From: Sediminicola sp. YIK13
GTDB lineage: Bacteria; Bacteroidota; Bacteroidia; Flavobacteriales; Flavobacteriaceae
Direction of reading: 5' to 3'
Length of the DNA stretch: 64,000 nucleotides
NCBI RefSeq assembly: GCF_001430825.1
Contig: NZ_CP010535.1
Span: 3,080,501-3,144,500, forward strand
The notes under the pieces are model-generated. The model searched no databases and was not told the DNA's origin. It worked only from the letters and a program-made list of their open reading frames with translations. This document shows positions 26,991 to 35,564 of the stretch, one piece after another. The translations under genes and the position numbers were made by a program. Position 1 is the stretch's first letter. Every line of letters begins with the position of its first letter.

Positions 26991-27701
26991 CTATTTGAAC
27001 AGCGGAAAAACTAAAGGGTAGATCCGTTTGGCAAATTCATTATAGGCCTTTTTGGATGGATGCAGGACGTCATTGGCCACCAGGGAAGGATCTTCAAGGC
27101 CTTTTCTGGTGATGTCGGTAATATAGACAAAGGGTACACCATTATCCTTGGCAACTGTGGCGGCAAATTCGTTATAGACATCTATTTCATTGGAAATTTT
27201 TTCTACGTCCCTATTCTGCCCAAAGGGAGTAAAGGCATAGTCAGGAATGGAAACGACCAAAACGTTTTTGGGACTTCCATTGGCCAAAACAATGGCACGC
27301 TCAAGCAGTTCTGGAAACTCCTTTTCGTATTGATCAAAAGGTCTGTTCTGAAATTGATTGTTCACCCCTATCAATAAAGTAACAAGGTCATATGATGCTC
27401 TTTTAGTGCCGGACTCTAAGGCATTCTGCAGATTGTCCGTGCGCCAACCGGTAACGGCTATTATTTCCAATGCTATGCTTGTATTCAAGGATGTTTGTAG
27501 GCTATCCTTTAGTTGGGCGGGAAAACTTTGATCATTGGGCACACTTTCCCCAACCGTATAACTGTCCCCCAGGGCCAAGTAGTGAAAGGCAGGTTTGGAT
27601 TCTATAGAAGGTTTGGGATTGTTGCTATCGGAAAAGGTGTTTTTCCCAGAAGAACAACTCATGAGGATAAAACAAATGGCCAAAAACAACGGCGTACGCA
27701 T
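26991..27701 (-). CDS. SGNH/GDSL hydrolase lipoprotein
   Basis: About 236 residues from MRTPLFLAIC; the lipoprotein Cys is at about position 16 (LMSCSSG). Block I reads LALGDSYTVGES (catalytic Ser), block III GVNNQ, and block V DVLHPSKKAY (Asp-His). A secreted esterase or lipase of the SGNH fold, anchored by lipid. The substrate is unknown. Followed by the unrelated secreted protein gene upstream at 27732 on the same strand, about 30 bases apart, so they may form one transcript. Confidence 0.85.
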   Translation of the reverse strand: MRTPLFLAICFILMSCSSGKNTFSDSNNPKPSIESKPAFHYLALGDSYTVGESVPNDQSFPAQLKDSLQTSLNTSIALEIIAVTGWRTDNLQNALESGTKRASYDLVTLLIGVNNQFQNRPFDQYEKEFPELLERAIVLANGSPKNVLVVSIPDYAFTPFGQNRDVEKISNEIDVYNEFAATVAKDNGVPFVYITDITRKGLEDPSLVANDVLHPSKKAYNEFAKRIYPLVFPLFK

Positions 27702-27731
27702 GTAAATAATCAATTTCTTACCTGGGATTTT

Positions 27732-28376
27732 TTAATCTTTTACTATGATCAAACTGGCCTTTGAGCCTGTGGATAAATTCCATCTGTTGGAATAGATGAG
27801 CTTTCCTTTATCGTCATATACGTCTACCTGTGCAGTATTGGGTCCCGAGGATCCCTGGTTCAAGGCTTCAAAATCCAAACGGTTAAACCCCTTGTTCAGA
27901 TCCAAATTAATTCCTTTAAAGGAGGCCGTTAAAAAGAGATTGGGTTCTACTACTTGGTCATTGGCTATTATTTTTACCCTATCCCCGTCTACAAATTCGT
28001 GGTCCCTACAGACGATACCAACAAATTTTGAAGTGGTTTTTACATCACCCAGATACATGTCGCCATAGTGGGCCTTGGAGGCGGTGCTTTCTTTTTCCCT
28101 AACCTTGGGATCAATCTTAAGGTCATACCCTGCCTGTTTCAGCTCGGTGTCGGGAAGCATCTTTACATTTCGTGCCATTAAGGAGTCCTTCAGATTGTAA
28201 TCTGGCTTTTTGTCCAGAACGGAAGGGAATTTTAGGGCCGTGCCTTGGTTGCTGGGTTTAATATCCAGGTTCTTGTCGCTATTTTCAATCTTTATTGATT
28301 TTATGGTGCCATCCAGCTGTCCAAAACTATGGAGAGAAAAAAGCAATAAAAAAGCAAAAACAAAACTGAATTTCAT
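27732..28376 (-). CDS. Secreted protein of unknown function
   Basis: 214 residues. A clear signal peptide (MKFSFVFAFLLLFSLHSFGQ) is followed by a soluble charged protein with YLGDVKTTSKFVGIVCRDHEF and a C-terminal beta-rich part (NRLDFEALNQGSSGPNTAQVDV, GKLIYSNRW). I recognise no catalytic motif; the C-terminal half resembles small beta-sandwich domains. Flavobacteria commonly carry such secreted proteins; the role is unknown. Probably co-transcribed with the SGNH lipoprotein gene downstream. Confidence 0.7.
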   Translation of the reverse strand: MKFSFVFAFLLLFSLHSFGQLDGTIKSIKIENSDKNLDIKPSNQGTALKFPSVLDKKPDYNLKDSLMARNVKMLPDTELKQAGYDLKIDPKVREKESTASKAHYGDMYLGDVKTTSKFVGIVCRDHEFVDGDRVKIIANDQVVEPNLFLTASFKGINLDLNKGFNRLDFEALNQGSSGPNTAQVDVYDDKGKLIYSNRWNLSTGSKASLIIVKD

Positions 28377-28868
28377 AGTGATCCTTAATATATCAATATT
28401 GTGGTAAAAATAGCAAATACCCTGCCATGCGTGTTTAAATTGCTGTTAAATTCGATATCACAACCTACTGATTTGTCATAAAGAGGTATAAATACCCAGG
28501 TTTTTTTCACTTTAAAATAAACAGATCAAGAATATAGAATAAAATCTAAATTTTACACAACCCAAATCAGGAACAAAGAATTGGTCAGGTTTGGCAAACG
28601 TTTAATGTTGGCATTTATTCTGTTAAACAACTGCAAGTCAGTATAGAATAAGTATCGCAGCGTGGAGCGGGGTGTGTTAAATACTGCGTTAATTACCCTT
28701 GTTAGGCATTGTATTTGGCGATAATTTTCGTAAATTGAATAGAGAGCGGTTAAAATATCTTGACCATTTTTTGATGAAACTTTGTTGAAATTGAATCTGG
28801 TCAGATTTCAACTAATTTTTTAAGATCCATAAAGGGTTTATGGGCATTGGATCTCTAAATGAAAAAGT
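28377..28868. other. Intergenic region of about 490 bases with one leader hairpin
   Basis: No convincing gene. AT-rich and divergent between the secreted-protein gene and the slipin gene. The only structure I see is at 28784-28812: GTTGAA...ATCTG / CAGAT...TTCAAC, followed by a six-T run (28816-28821), a terminator- or attenuator-like hairpin about 50 bases upstream of the slipin start on the plus strand. No clear TAnnTTTG box found in the last 200 bases. Confidence 0.5.
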
Positions 28869-29630
28869 ATGAGTCCACCTATTCTGTTTACGTTGATTCT
28901 TGGATTGTTTTTACTTGCCGGAATTCGTGTTGTCTTTGAATATAAGAGGGCATTAAAATTCAGGTTCGGTAAATACGTCAAAACGCTACAACCTGGTTTT
29001 AGATGGATTGTACCTTTTGTGGAGACCATACAAATGGTGGACATCAGGGTAATTACTTTTAATGTGGTATCACAGGAAGTGATGACCGAGGACAATGTGC
29101 CCTGTAGTATAGACGGCGTTGTCTTCTTTAAGATCATAGATCCGGAAAAGGCCGTATTGGAAGTTGAAGAATATAAATTTGCAATCACCCAATTAGCGCA
29201 GGCTGCACTAAGGGATGTGTGCGGGAAGGTAGAGTTGGATACCATTTTATCCAAGCGCGAAGAAATGGGCAAGAATATAAAGTCCATCGTAGAATTGGAA
29301 ACAAAAGAGTGGGGCATAGAGATTATCGACGTTAAAATAAAGGATATCCAATTACCCGAAAATATGAAGAGGATGATGGCCAATCAGGCTGAGGCAGAAC
29401 GGTCCAGAAGGGCAAGGGTCATCTTGGCATTGGCCGAAGAACAAGCGGCGAGAAAATTACTAGAAGCGGGGAAATTGATAGACCAATCCCCCTCGGCCAT
29501 TAAATTACGCTTGTACCAGACATTATCACATATAGCAGCGGAAAAGAATTCTACCATTCTCTTTCCATTTCCCGAGGAGGTTTTACCAAGAAAAGCAAGA
29601 AAACGAAGTAAGACCGAGCCAAAGGAATAA
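28869..29630 (+). CDS. Slipin / stomatin-like SPFH-domain membrane protein
   Basis: 253 residues: one N-terminal membrane helix (about 4-20), then an SPFH domain with GFRWIVPFVETIQMVDIR and DNVPCSIDGVVFFKI typical of slipins, and a short C-terminal coiled coil rich in Ala, Glu and Arg (AEAERSRRARVILALAEEQ). Slipins form oligomeric membrane scaffolds; bacterial ones often pair with an NfeD protein, but none is seen here. A possible attenuator lies upstream. Confidence 0.85.
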   Translation: MSPPILFTLILGLFLLAGIRVVFEYKRALKFRFGKYVKTLQPGFRWIVPFVETIQMVDIRVITFNVVSQEVMTEDNVPCSIDGVVFFKIIDPEKAVLEVEEYKFAITQLAQAALRDVCGKVELDTILSKREEMGKNIKSIVELETKEWGIEIIDVKIKDIQLPENMKRMMANQAEAERSRRARVILALAEEQAARKLLEAGKLIDQSPSAIKLRLYQTLSHIAAEKNSTILFPFPEEVLPRKARKRSKTEPKE

Positions 29631-29809
29631 AGTTTATAAATAGCCACCGACCATTTTTTGAAAACCAGTTAGAACTGGGAAATTTGAATGTATTAGGGCT
29701 CACTTCCATAAGAAAAAAAAGGCTCTTCTTCAAAGGCCCTCACCGTAAGTATCATAACTAATACAGGCGGTTTTTGATTATTCTGCGAACACATTAAAAA
29801 CGGAATGTC

Positions 29810-30541
29810 ATGAAACTCAAAAAATATCCAAAGGCGGACTTAAATCGCAACAGTGGGCTCTATTTTGTAATTGGGCTTGCTTTGGTGCTCTTTTTAACGT
29901 GGAGAGCTTTAGAATTTAAGACCTATAAAAAAGACGTTCAGGAGCGGAGAATTGTAGAAATATTGGAAGCACCCAAGGAGGATGTGCCCATTGTTGAAGC
30001 CTTTAAATTGCCGCCGCCTCCACCTCCTCCAGCTGCACCGGCAATCATTCAGGTGGTAGAGGATGTTGTGGAAATAGAAGAAACGGTCATCCAAAGCACG
30101 GAATCCAGTCAGGAAGCCATAATAGAAAAACCGATTATAAAAGTTGAAGAAATTGAAGTGGTGGAGGAGGAGGAAATCCTGGAAGTTCCTTTTGCCATAA
30201 TCGAAAATGTTCCGGTATTTCCCGGATGTGACAAAAAGATTAGCAATGAGGAACAAAAGGAATGTTTTCAGGCCAAAGTCATGGAACACGTCCGAAGGAA
30301 CTTCACATACCCGGAAGCGGCCATAGAATTGGGAATTCAAGGTAGGGTATACGTGCAATTTGTCATTGATACCAAAGGCAACATAACCAATATTGCAACT
30401 AGGGGTCCCCATGCTTATCTGGAAAAGGAAGCTCATCGCATCATTTCTTCACTACCCCCAATGACTCCAGGGAAACAAAGAGGAAGAGCGGTTAAAGTGC
30501 CATATAATATGCCCATCACCTTTAGGTTGGAAGATGGTTGA
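29810..30541 (+). CDS. TonB energy transducer
   Basis: 243 residues: short cytosolic start, one membrane helix (about 18-33), a periplasmic Pro-rich run (LPPPPPPPAAP near 65-76), an acidic Glu/Val-rich spacer, and a C-terminal TonB domain (about 160-243) with YPEAAIELGIQGRVYVQFVID and the FRL end. Couples inner-membrane proton motive force to TonB-dependent receptors such as the one at 13080-15956. No ExbB/ExbD genes are in the window. Confidence 0.85.
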   Translation: MKLKKYPKADLNRNSGLYFVIGLALVLFLTWRALEFKTYKKDVQERRIVEILEAPKEDVPIVEAFKLPPPPPPPAAPAIIQVVEDVVEIEETVIQSTESSQEAIIEKPIIKVEEIEVVEEEEILEVPFAIIENVPVFPGCDKKISNEEQKECFQAKVMEHVRRNFTYPEAAIELGIQGRVYVQFVIDTKGNITNIATRGPHAYLEKEAHRIISSLPPMTPGKQRGRAVKVPYNMPITFRLEDG

Positions 30542-30656
30542 TCTTAGGCTTAACCCAAAATACGAGTCAAGCTTCAACATGACCTTGGTCATTTTGGGAT
30601 AGGCGGGACAAGAGTACTTTTATGGGGTTATTTGATTATAAACCAAAAAGGAAGTC

Positions 30657-31067
30657 ATGGGAATCTATCAAAGGATCTTACTGTTAGGTGGTGTTCTACT
30701 TGTACTAAGTTGTGGCAAGGAGAAGGTGAATGTCGTTGAAGTCCTCCAAAGTGAGGATAATAGGGTGAAAATTATGGAGACCATTATCAATGATGACAAA
30801 ATGATAAGTCAGTTTATGGATAAAATGATCGCCGATGAGGAGGTAAAACACCTCATAGGCGAAAAGCGCGACATGATGCATATGAAGGAAATGATGGGAG
30901 AAATAAGCAAAGACTCCACCAAGGCTGGTATGATGATGGAGCATATGATGGCCATGATGGAAAAGGATTCGGCCCAATGTAGGATGATGTGGCGCAAAAT
31001 GGGCAACAACCCACACATGAAGGGCATGATGATGCACGATTCCACTATGGTATGTCCCATGCACTAG
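30657..31067 (+). CDS. Met/His-rich lipoprotein
   Basis: 136 residues with a lipoprotein signal (LVLSC, Cys about 19). The mature part is unusually rich in methionine: 26 Met in all, in clusters such as GMMMEHMMAMM and MKGMMMHDS, with six His and a Cys-Pro-Met-His end. Such Met/His clusters are typical of periplasmic copper or silver binding proteins. The convergent neighbour is a CDF cation exporter. The metal role is inference; no known copper gene lies nearby. Confidence 0.7.
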   Translation: MGIYQRILLLGGVLLVLSCGKEKVNVVEVLQSEDNRVKIMETIINDDKMISQFMDKMIADEEVKHLIGEKRDMMHMKEMMGEISKDSTKAGMMMEHMMAMMEKDSAQCRMMWRKMGNNPHMKGMMMHDSTMVCPMH

Positions 31068-31105
31068 TAAAGGCCTTCATTATTTTAGGATTACCAACCT
31101 CGGTT

Positions 31106-31990
31106 TTACTGCAGATGGGCAGGTTCCACATGGATTAGGACATCAGATATTTCTGGAAATTCAACCTGCAGTACACTTTTTAATCTATGTGCAATATCAT
31201 GTCCTTCCCGCACACTGATATCCCCTTTTACAATAAGATGCAGATCCACGTGAAAGGTTAATCCGGCCTTACGTACAAAACATTTTTCCGTGCCAATGAC
31301 CCCCTCCACTTTTTTGGAGGTTGCCCTGATGTCGGAAATAAAATCATCGTACATATGTTCGTCCATTATTTCTCCCAGGGCCGGTCTAAAGATCTTAAAA
31401 GCGTTGTACATGATAAAGCCAGAACCTAGAAGGGCTGCCCAGTCATCCGCGGTCTCATAGCCCTTTCCCATATAAATGGCTATGGAAATCCCGATAAAGG
31501 CCATTAATGAAGTGATGGCATCGCTTCGGTGATGCCAGGCATCGGCCTGTAAAGCGCCACTTTTTGTCTCCTTGCCCTTTTTTGAGACAAACCGATAGAA
31601 GATCTCCTTAATGACCACGATAATCCCCAATACCAGGAGCGTGAATTTTTCAGGTACCTTATGCGGGGTGAGGATATGCTGTATACTTTCATAGGCGATG
31701 ACGGTGGCGGAAACCACTAAAAAGCCAACTACTACAAAGGTGAGTAGGGGCTCTGCCTTACCATGTCCGTATGGATGGTTTTTATCTGCTGGTTTGGTGG
31801 CATATTTTAACCCAAAAAGCACTAGGATGGAGGAAAATACATCTGTTGTAGACTCAATCGCATCGGCAATTAGGGCATATGAATTTCCAAAAACACCAGT
31901 GACACCTTTCGCAATAGCCAACGACAGATTCCCAAAAATACTGAGATAGGTAGTTCTAATGGCCTTTTCTTTGTTGGTAAAATTACTCAC
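31106..31990 (-). CDS. Cation diffusion facilitator (CDF) metal exporter
   Basis: 294 residues: six membrane helices with metal-site Asp residues in ALIADAIESTTDVFS and ALQADAWHHRSDAIT, the HPYGHGKAE motif between, and a cytosolic C-terminal domain (about 205-294) with HVDLHLIV and IAHRLK. Exports Zn, Co, Fe or Mn from the cytosol by proton exchange. Convergent with the Met/His-rich lipoprotein. Confidence 0.9.
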   Translation of the reverse strand: MSNFTNKEKAIRTTYLSIFGNLSLAIAKGVTGVFGNSYALIADAIESTTDVFSSILVLFGLKYATKPADKNHPYGHGKAEPLLTFVVVGFLVVSATVIAYESIQHILTPHKVPEKFTLLVLGIIVVIKEIFYRFVSKKGKETKSGALQADAWHHRSDAITSLMAFIGISIAIYMGKGYETADDWAALLGSGFIMYNAFKIFRPALGEIMDEHMYDDFISDIRATSKKVEGVIGTEKCFVRKAGLTFHVDLHLIVKGDISVREGHDIAHRLKSVLQVEFPEISDVLIHVEPAHLQ

Positions 31991-32077
31991 GTTACGAATC
32001 GCATTTTAGGAACTGTAAACTTATGGAAAATTAGCGCCGGCCATCACTTCCCTAGGTATATATGTTGTTATTAAAAT

Positions 32078-32983
32078 TTATTGATTTTTTGCTTTTTTGA
32101 AGGCCAATAACTTTTGTGGCCCTTCCAATAAGACCCTTACAATCTGGAGCGTGCCATCTGTTTTGGTGGCTATTTGCCATTTTATCAGGGAGATGGCACC
32201 ATTTTCTATTTCGAGGCCTGTAATGCTTCTTGGGTGCACACAACTCCCATCATTGAAAAAAGGAATTTCCCCTGGAGAAGGGAATCGGGGGCGGTGGGTA
32301 TGCCCAGATATGGTCAACAGCTCATCATTATCGAGAATCCATTTTTTTATCCTTCTTTCCACTTTGATCAATTCCTTGTAATTTTTGGCGGGACTGGTAG
32401 GGTCGGCGATGCCCCATACCTGTAGGGGCTTCCAAAGGACCCGCACCAAAAATCTGCCCCAACGCCAAAAAGTATAGTTCCACCAATCGGCCTGATGGCC
32501 ATGGGTTAAAAAAAGTTCCTGTCCTGTCTCCCTGTGTTTTAGGACCACAGCCTCATGATAGGCGATTCCCTCAAATAGTTCCTTATTGCAATTGTCAATT
32601 GGCTCAAAATAACTGGAGAGATGTTCCTTTACATAATTCGGATCCTTATAGACCATATCGTGGTTTCCCCAGATCATATGCAGGCGCTTTTCCAGATGAA
32701 AATCCCTTAGTAATTTATAAATATTTTTATGGGCCTCAAAGATAGGTTCAAAGGACAAATGCTCCCAAAGTTCGTCCCCATCTCCCAGTTCACAATATTG
32801 AAATCCCCTGTTGAAATATGTTTTTAAGGCGTGGTAGTAGATGTTTCTATTATTGGAAAAGTCGTCTGCAAAACTATTATCGCCCCTGTGACAGTCACTG
32901 AAAAGTATAAATTTAGAGGTGTCATCAAAGGAAACCACCTTGGCATTGGCATAGGCTCTTGTTAAGCGTAATTTGGAAGACAT
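32078..32983 (-). CDS. Calcineurin-like metallophosphoesterase
   Basis: 301 residues, no signal peptide or membrane helix. The metallophosphoesterase motifs are all present: FSDCHRGD, GDGDELWE, IWGNHD, THGHQADW and SGHTHRPRF. Resembles the UDP-2,3-diacylglucosamine-hydrolase/Ser-Thr phosphatase-like group in motif layout; substrate unassigned. It lies between the CDF exporter (minus strand) and the divergent GAF-domain gene. Confidence 0.85.
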   Translation of the reverse strand: MSSKLRLTRAYANAKVVSFDDTSKFILFSDCHRGDNSFADDFSNNRNIYYHALKTYFNRGFQYCELGDGDELWEHLSFEPIFEAHKNIYKLLRDFHLEKRLHMIWGNHDMVYKDPNYVKEHLSSYFEPIDNCNKELFEGIAYHEAVVLKHRETGQELFLTHGHQADWWNYTFWRWGRFLVRVLWKPLQVWGIADPTSPAKNYKELIKVERRIKKWILDNDELLTISGHTHRPRFPSPGEIPFFNDGSCVHPRSITGLEIENGAISLIKWQIATKTDGTLQIVRVLLEGPQKLLAFKKAKNQ

Positions 32984-33062
32984 TTATTAAATTTATATAA
33001 ATATCCAAAAAAGTGATGGATCAGAAGGAATTTAGGTTCAGAAATATTTGGGCTTTATTTTG

Positions 33063-33070
33063 TAATTTTG
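33063..33070 (+). promoter_or_regulatory. -7 element before the GAF-domain gene
   Basis: TAATTTTG matches TAnnTTTG, 25 bases upstream of the ATG at 33096. Confidence 0.45.
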
Positions 33071-33095
33071 GAGGTTATTATTAGACAAATATAAA

Positions 33096-35468
33096 ATGGA
33101 AAAGGTAAAAAGAGGAGACACGCCTTTGGTGCAGCTCATAAGTTTCAATACATTATTGAAACACTATGAAGCTATGGCCAATAGTGAAGATAAACTTCTC
33201 GCCACAAAGGCCAAACTTATATTAGAGGCTGCGGCACCATTTCCAGAATTAAGAGAGGGTTTTTCGGATGTATCTATTTTGGAGAAGCGCAAGGATGTGA
33301 TCAAGTATATCCTACAGGACACTTTCCCTGTGATGTTGGGTTCCAATGAGATCAAAACCGCCTCCTTGCCCTTTCAAAATGTAATCTTTAATTCCTCCCC
33401 ACGATTCAAGAAAATAATAAAGGATGCTGGGGACGACTTTAACCTGGAAATACGGGACAACCCGGAGAAGTTAAATTATATTTTGAGCTGTACGGTCATC
33501 TTGAATTTTCATTATGGATTTCATTTGGATTTTAAAAGGCCCCTTTTTTATGATATCCCTGATGCTAACGGCGTTATGCGAAATTACCGCATCTTATACA
33601 ATGCGGATTTTGTTGAGATCATACCTACCGAATTAGCGAAGGATCTGACGCAAGATGATGTAGACGAGTTGTTGGAGCGTTTTGATGATCTGGAGTTGTG
33701 GAAGGAAAAAATACCACCCAATAGCTTCCTTTCAAAGGGATTTGTAATCTCCAACATGTTCGATGTAACGGCCGAACAATCCATTTCCGAGATCAAATCG
33801 AGCTTAATTGCCTCAAATAAAAGAGGGACGGAGAATTTTGTACAAAACTTACAGAACACCTTCAAATCCCTTTTCAATATCCCAGATATAAGGGTAGGGT
33901 TTGTCAACTATAATTCAAAAAAGAATCAGTTCGAAAAGGTTTTTGGGCTCCATATAGAAAGCTATATCCTCAATGGAGAGGAAATGGAAAGATGTGAGGA
34001 GGCACTGTGCCAAGCATCTTTTGAAAAATTAATTAGTCATAATACTTTTTTCTCCATTGCAGACGTGGAAAAGTATTATGAGCTTTCAAAGAAAAACAGA
34101 CTGTATAGCGCCTTGAAAGAACAGGGTGTGAAAAGTGCCATCTTGGCCCCAATTGCCGATAATGGAAATTTATTGGGTGTATTGGAGCTTGTTTCGGAAA
34201 ACCGAAATGCCCTAAACAGTGTAAATGCCACGAAGTTAACAGACGTGATGCCCTATATTGTTTCTTCGGTATTGCGATCAAAAATAGAAGAGGCCAATTT
34301 GGTGGATGTTGTGATTCAGCACGAATGCACTTCTGTTCACTCTTCCGTTTATTGGCGTTTTAAAGAAGAGGCCAAGCGATTCATTGCAGATGATGTTCAA
34401 GGCCTGCAACCCGTATTTAGGGAAATAGCGTTTAAGGATGTATATCCCTTATATGGTCAGATAGATATAAAGGACTCGTCACAAGCAAGGAATTCAGCTA
34501 TACAACGTGACCTGCTCATTCAATTGTCCGAGATCAATGAAATTTTGGCTGTAGCTTGGGAAAGTAAAAAGCTTCCGATCTATGAAGAACTCATATTTAG
34601 GGTAGACAACCATATCAATGAAATAAAAGAAGTACTCGATACCACTAGTGAGCAAGTGATATTTGACTTTGTAGTTCATGAGATCAATCCCGTATTTAAC
34701 CATCTTAAAAAGAAGGATAAGGAACTTTATAAGTCCATCATGGCCTATGAGGCACATATAGATGGGGCTACCCATTCCTACTACGACCACCGCAGGAATT
34801 ATGACGAGAGTGTTATGCTGATCAATAAAAAGTTGGCGGCCGTTATAGATAAGAAACAGGAAGAAGCTCAAAAAATGTTTCCCCATTTTTTTGAACGTTA
34901 CAAGACAGATGGTGTGGAGCACAATATGTACATAGGTGATTCTATTGTAGGGGATATGGATTTTGATCCCATATACCTCAATAATCTTCGCTTGTGGCAA
35001 TTGCAGGTCATGTGCGAAATGGAAAACAGTTATTACAACCTAAAGCCAAAATTACCGTTACAGTTGGATGTTGCTTCCATGATCTTGGTGTACAACACCT
35101 CTTTGTCCATCCGATTTAGAATGGATGAAAAACGCTTTGATGTGGATGGGACGTACAATGCCAGATATGAGGTAATAAAGAAGAGAATAGACAAATCCTA
35201 TATCAAAGGAACCGATGAACGCCTGACCCAAAAGGGGAAGCTCAGTATCGTCTATTCCCAAAAGAAGGATGAATTGGAATACCTCAGATATATTAAATTT
35301 TTAAAGTCCAAAGGGTACTTCACCAATAACATAGAGATTGTAGAATTGGAGGGCCTGCAAGGGGTCTCAGGTTTAAAGGCAATACGGGTAGAATTCCTCT
35401 ATGCCAAAGGCAAGGAATCTGAACGTACCTATACCTTCGATGATCTCATACATGAGGTAGAGTCCTAA
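33096..35468 (+). CDS. Large GAF-domain protein
   Basis: 790 residues, cytosolic, no membrane helix. An N-terminal ~230-residue region has no motif I recognise; residues about 245-400 look like a GAF domain (VKSAILAPIADNGNLLGVLELVSE is its typical strand pair), and a long helical C-terminal ~390 residues follows with many charged segments. No output domain such as kinase, cyclase or HTH is seen. Convergent with the HD-PycTM gene across a shared terminator. Function unknown; GAF usually binds a small molecule or cyclic nucleotide. Confidence 0.75.
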   Translation: MEKVKRGDTPLVQLISFNTLLKHYEAMANSEDKLLATKAKLILEAAAPFPELREGFSDVSILEKRKDVIKYILQDTFPVMLGSNEIKTASLPFQNVIFNSSPRFKKIIKDAGDDFNLEIRDNPEKLNYILSCTVILNFHYGFHLDFKRPLFYDIPDANGVMRNYRILYNADFVEIIPTELAKDLTQDDVDELLERFDDLELWKEKIPPNSFLSKGFVISNMFDVTAEQSISEIKSSLIASNKRGTENFVQNLQNTFKSLFNIPDIRVGFVNYNSKKNQFEKVFGLHIESYILNGEEMERCEEALCQASFEKLISHNTFFSIADVEKYYELSKKNRLYSALKEQGVKSAILAPIADNGNLLGVLELVSENRNALNSVNATKLTDVMPYIVSSVLRSKIEEANLVDVVIQHECTSVHSSVYWRFKEEAKRFIADDVQGLQPVFREIAFKDVYPLYGQIDIKDSSQARNSAIQRDLLIQLSEINEILAVAWESKKLPIYEELIFRVDNHINEIKEVLDTTSEQVIFDFVVHEINPVFNHLKKKDKELYKSIMAYEAHIDGATHSYYDHRRNYDESVMLINKKLAAVIDKKQEEAQKMFPHFFERYKTDGVEHNMYIGDSIVGDMDFDPIYLNNLRLWQLQVMCEMENSYYNLKPKLPLQLDVASMILVYNTSLSIRFRMDEKRFDVDGTYNARYEVIKKRIDKSYIKGTDERLTQKGKLSIVYSQKKDELEYLRYIKFLKSKGYFTNNIEIVELEGLQGVSGLKAIRVEFLYAKGKESERTYTFDDLIHEVES

Positions 35469-35487
35469 GGCTTTTTATCTTAAAGTA

Positions 35488-35534
35488 AAAAAAACCATCA
35501 ATACTGCCATTGGCAAATTGATGGTTTTATTTTT
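35488..35534. terminator. Bidirectional terminator between GAF and HD-PycTM genes
   Basis: AAAACCATCAAT / ATTGATGGTTTT 12-bp arms with an inner GCCA/TGGC stem, flanked by A-run and T-run, between convergent genes. Confidence 0.9.
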
Positions 35535-35564
35535 ATGCCCCTTGATAAGAGGGCCAAGAGCTTG

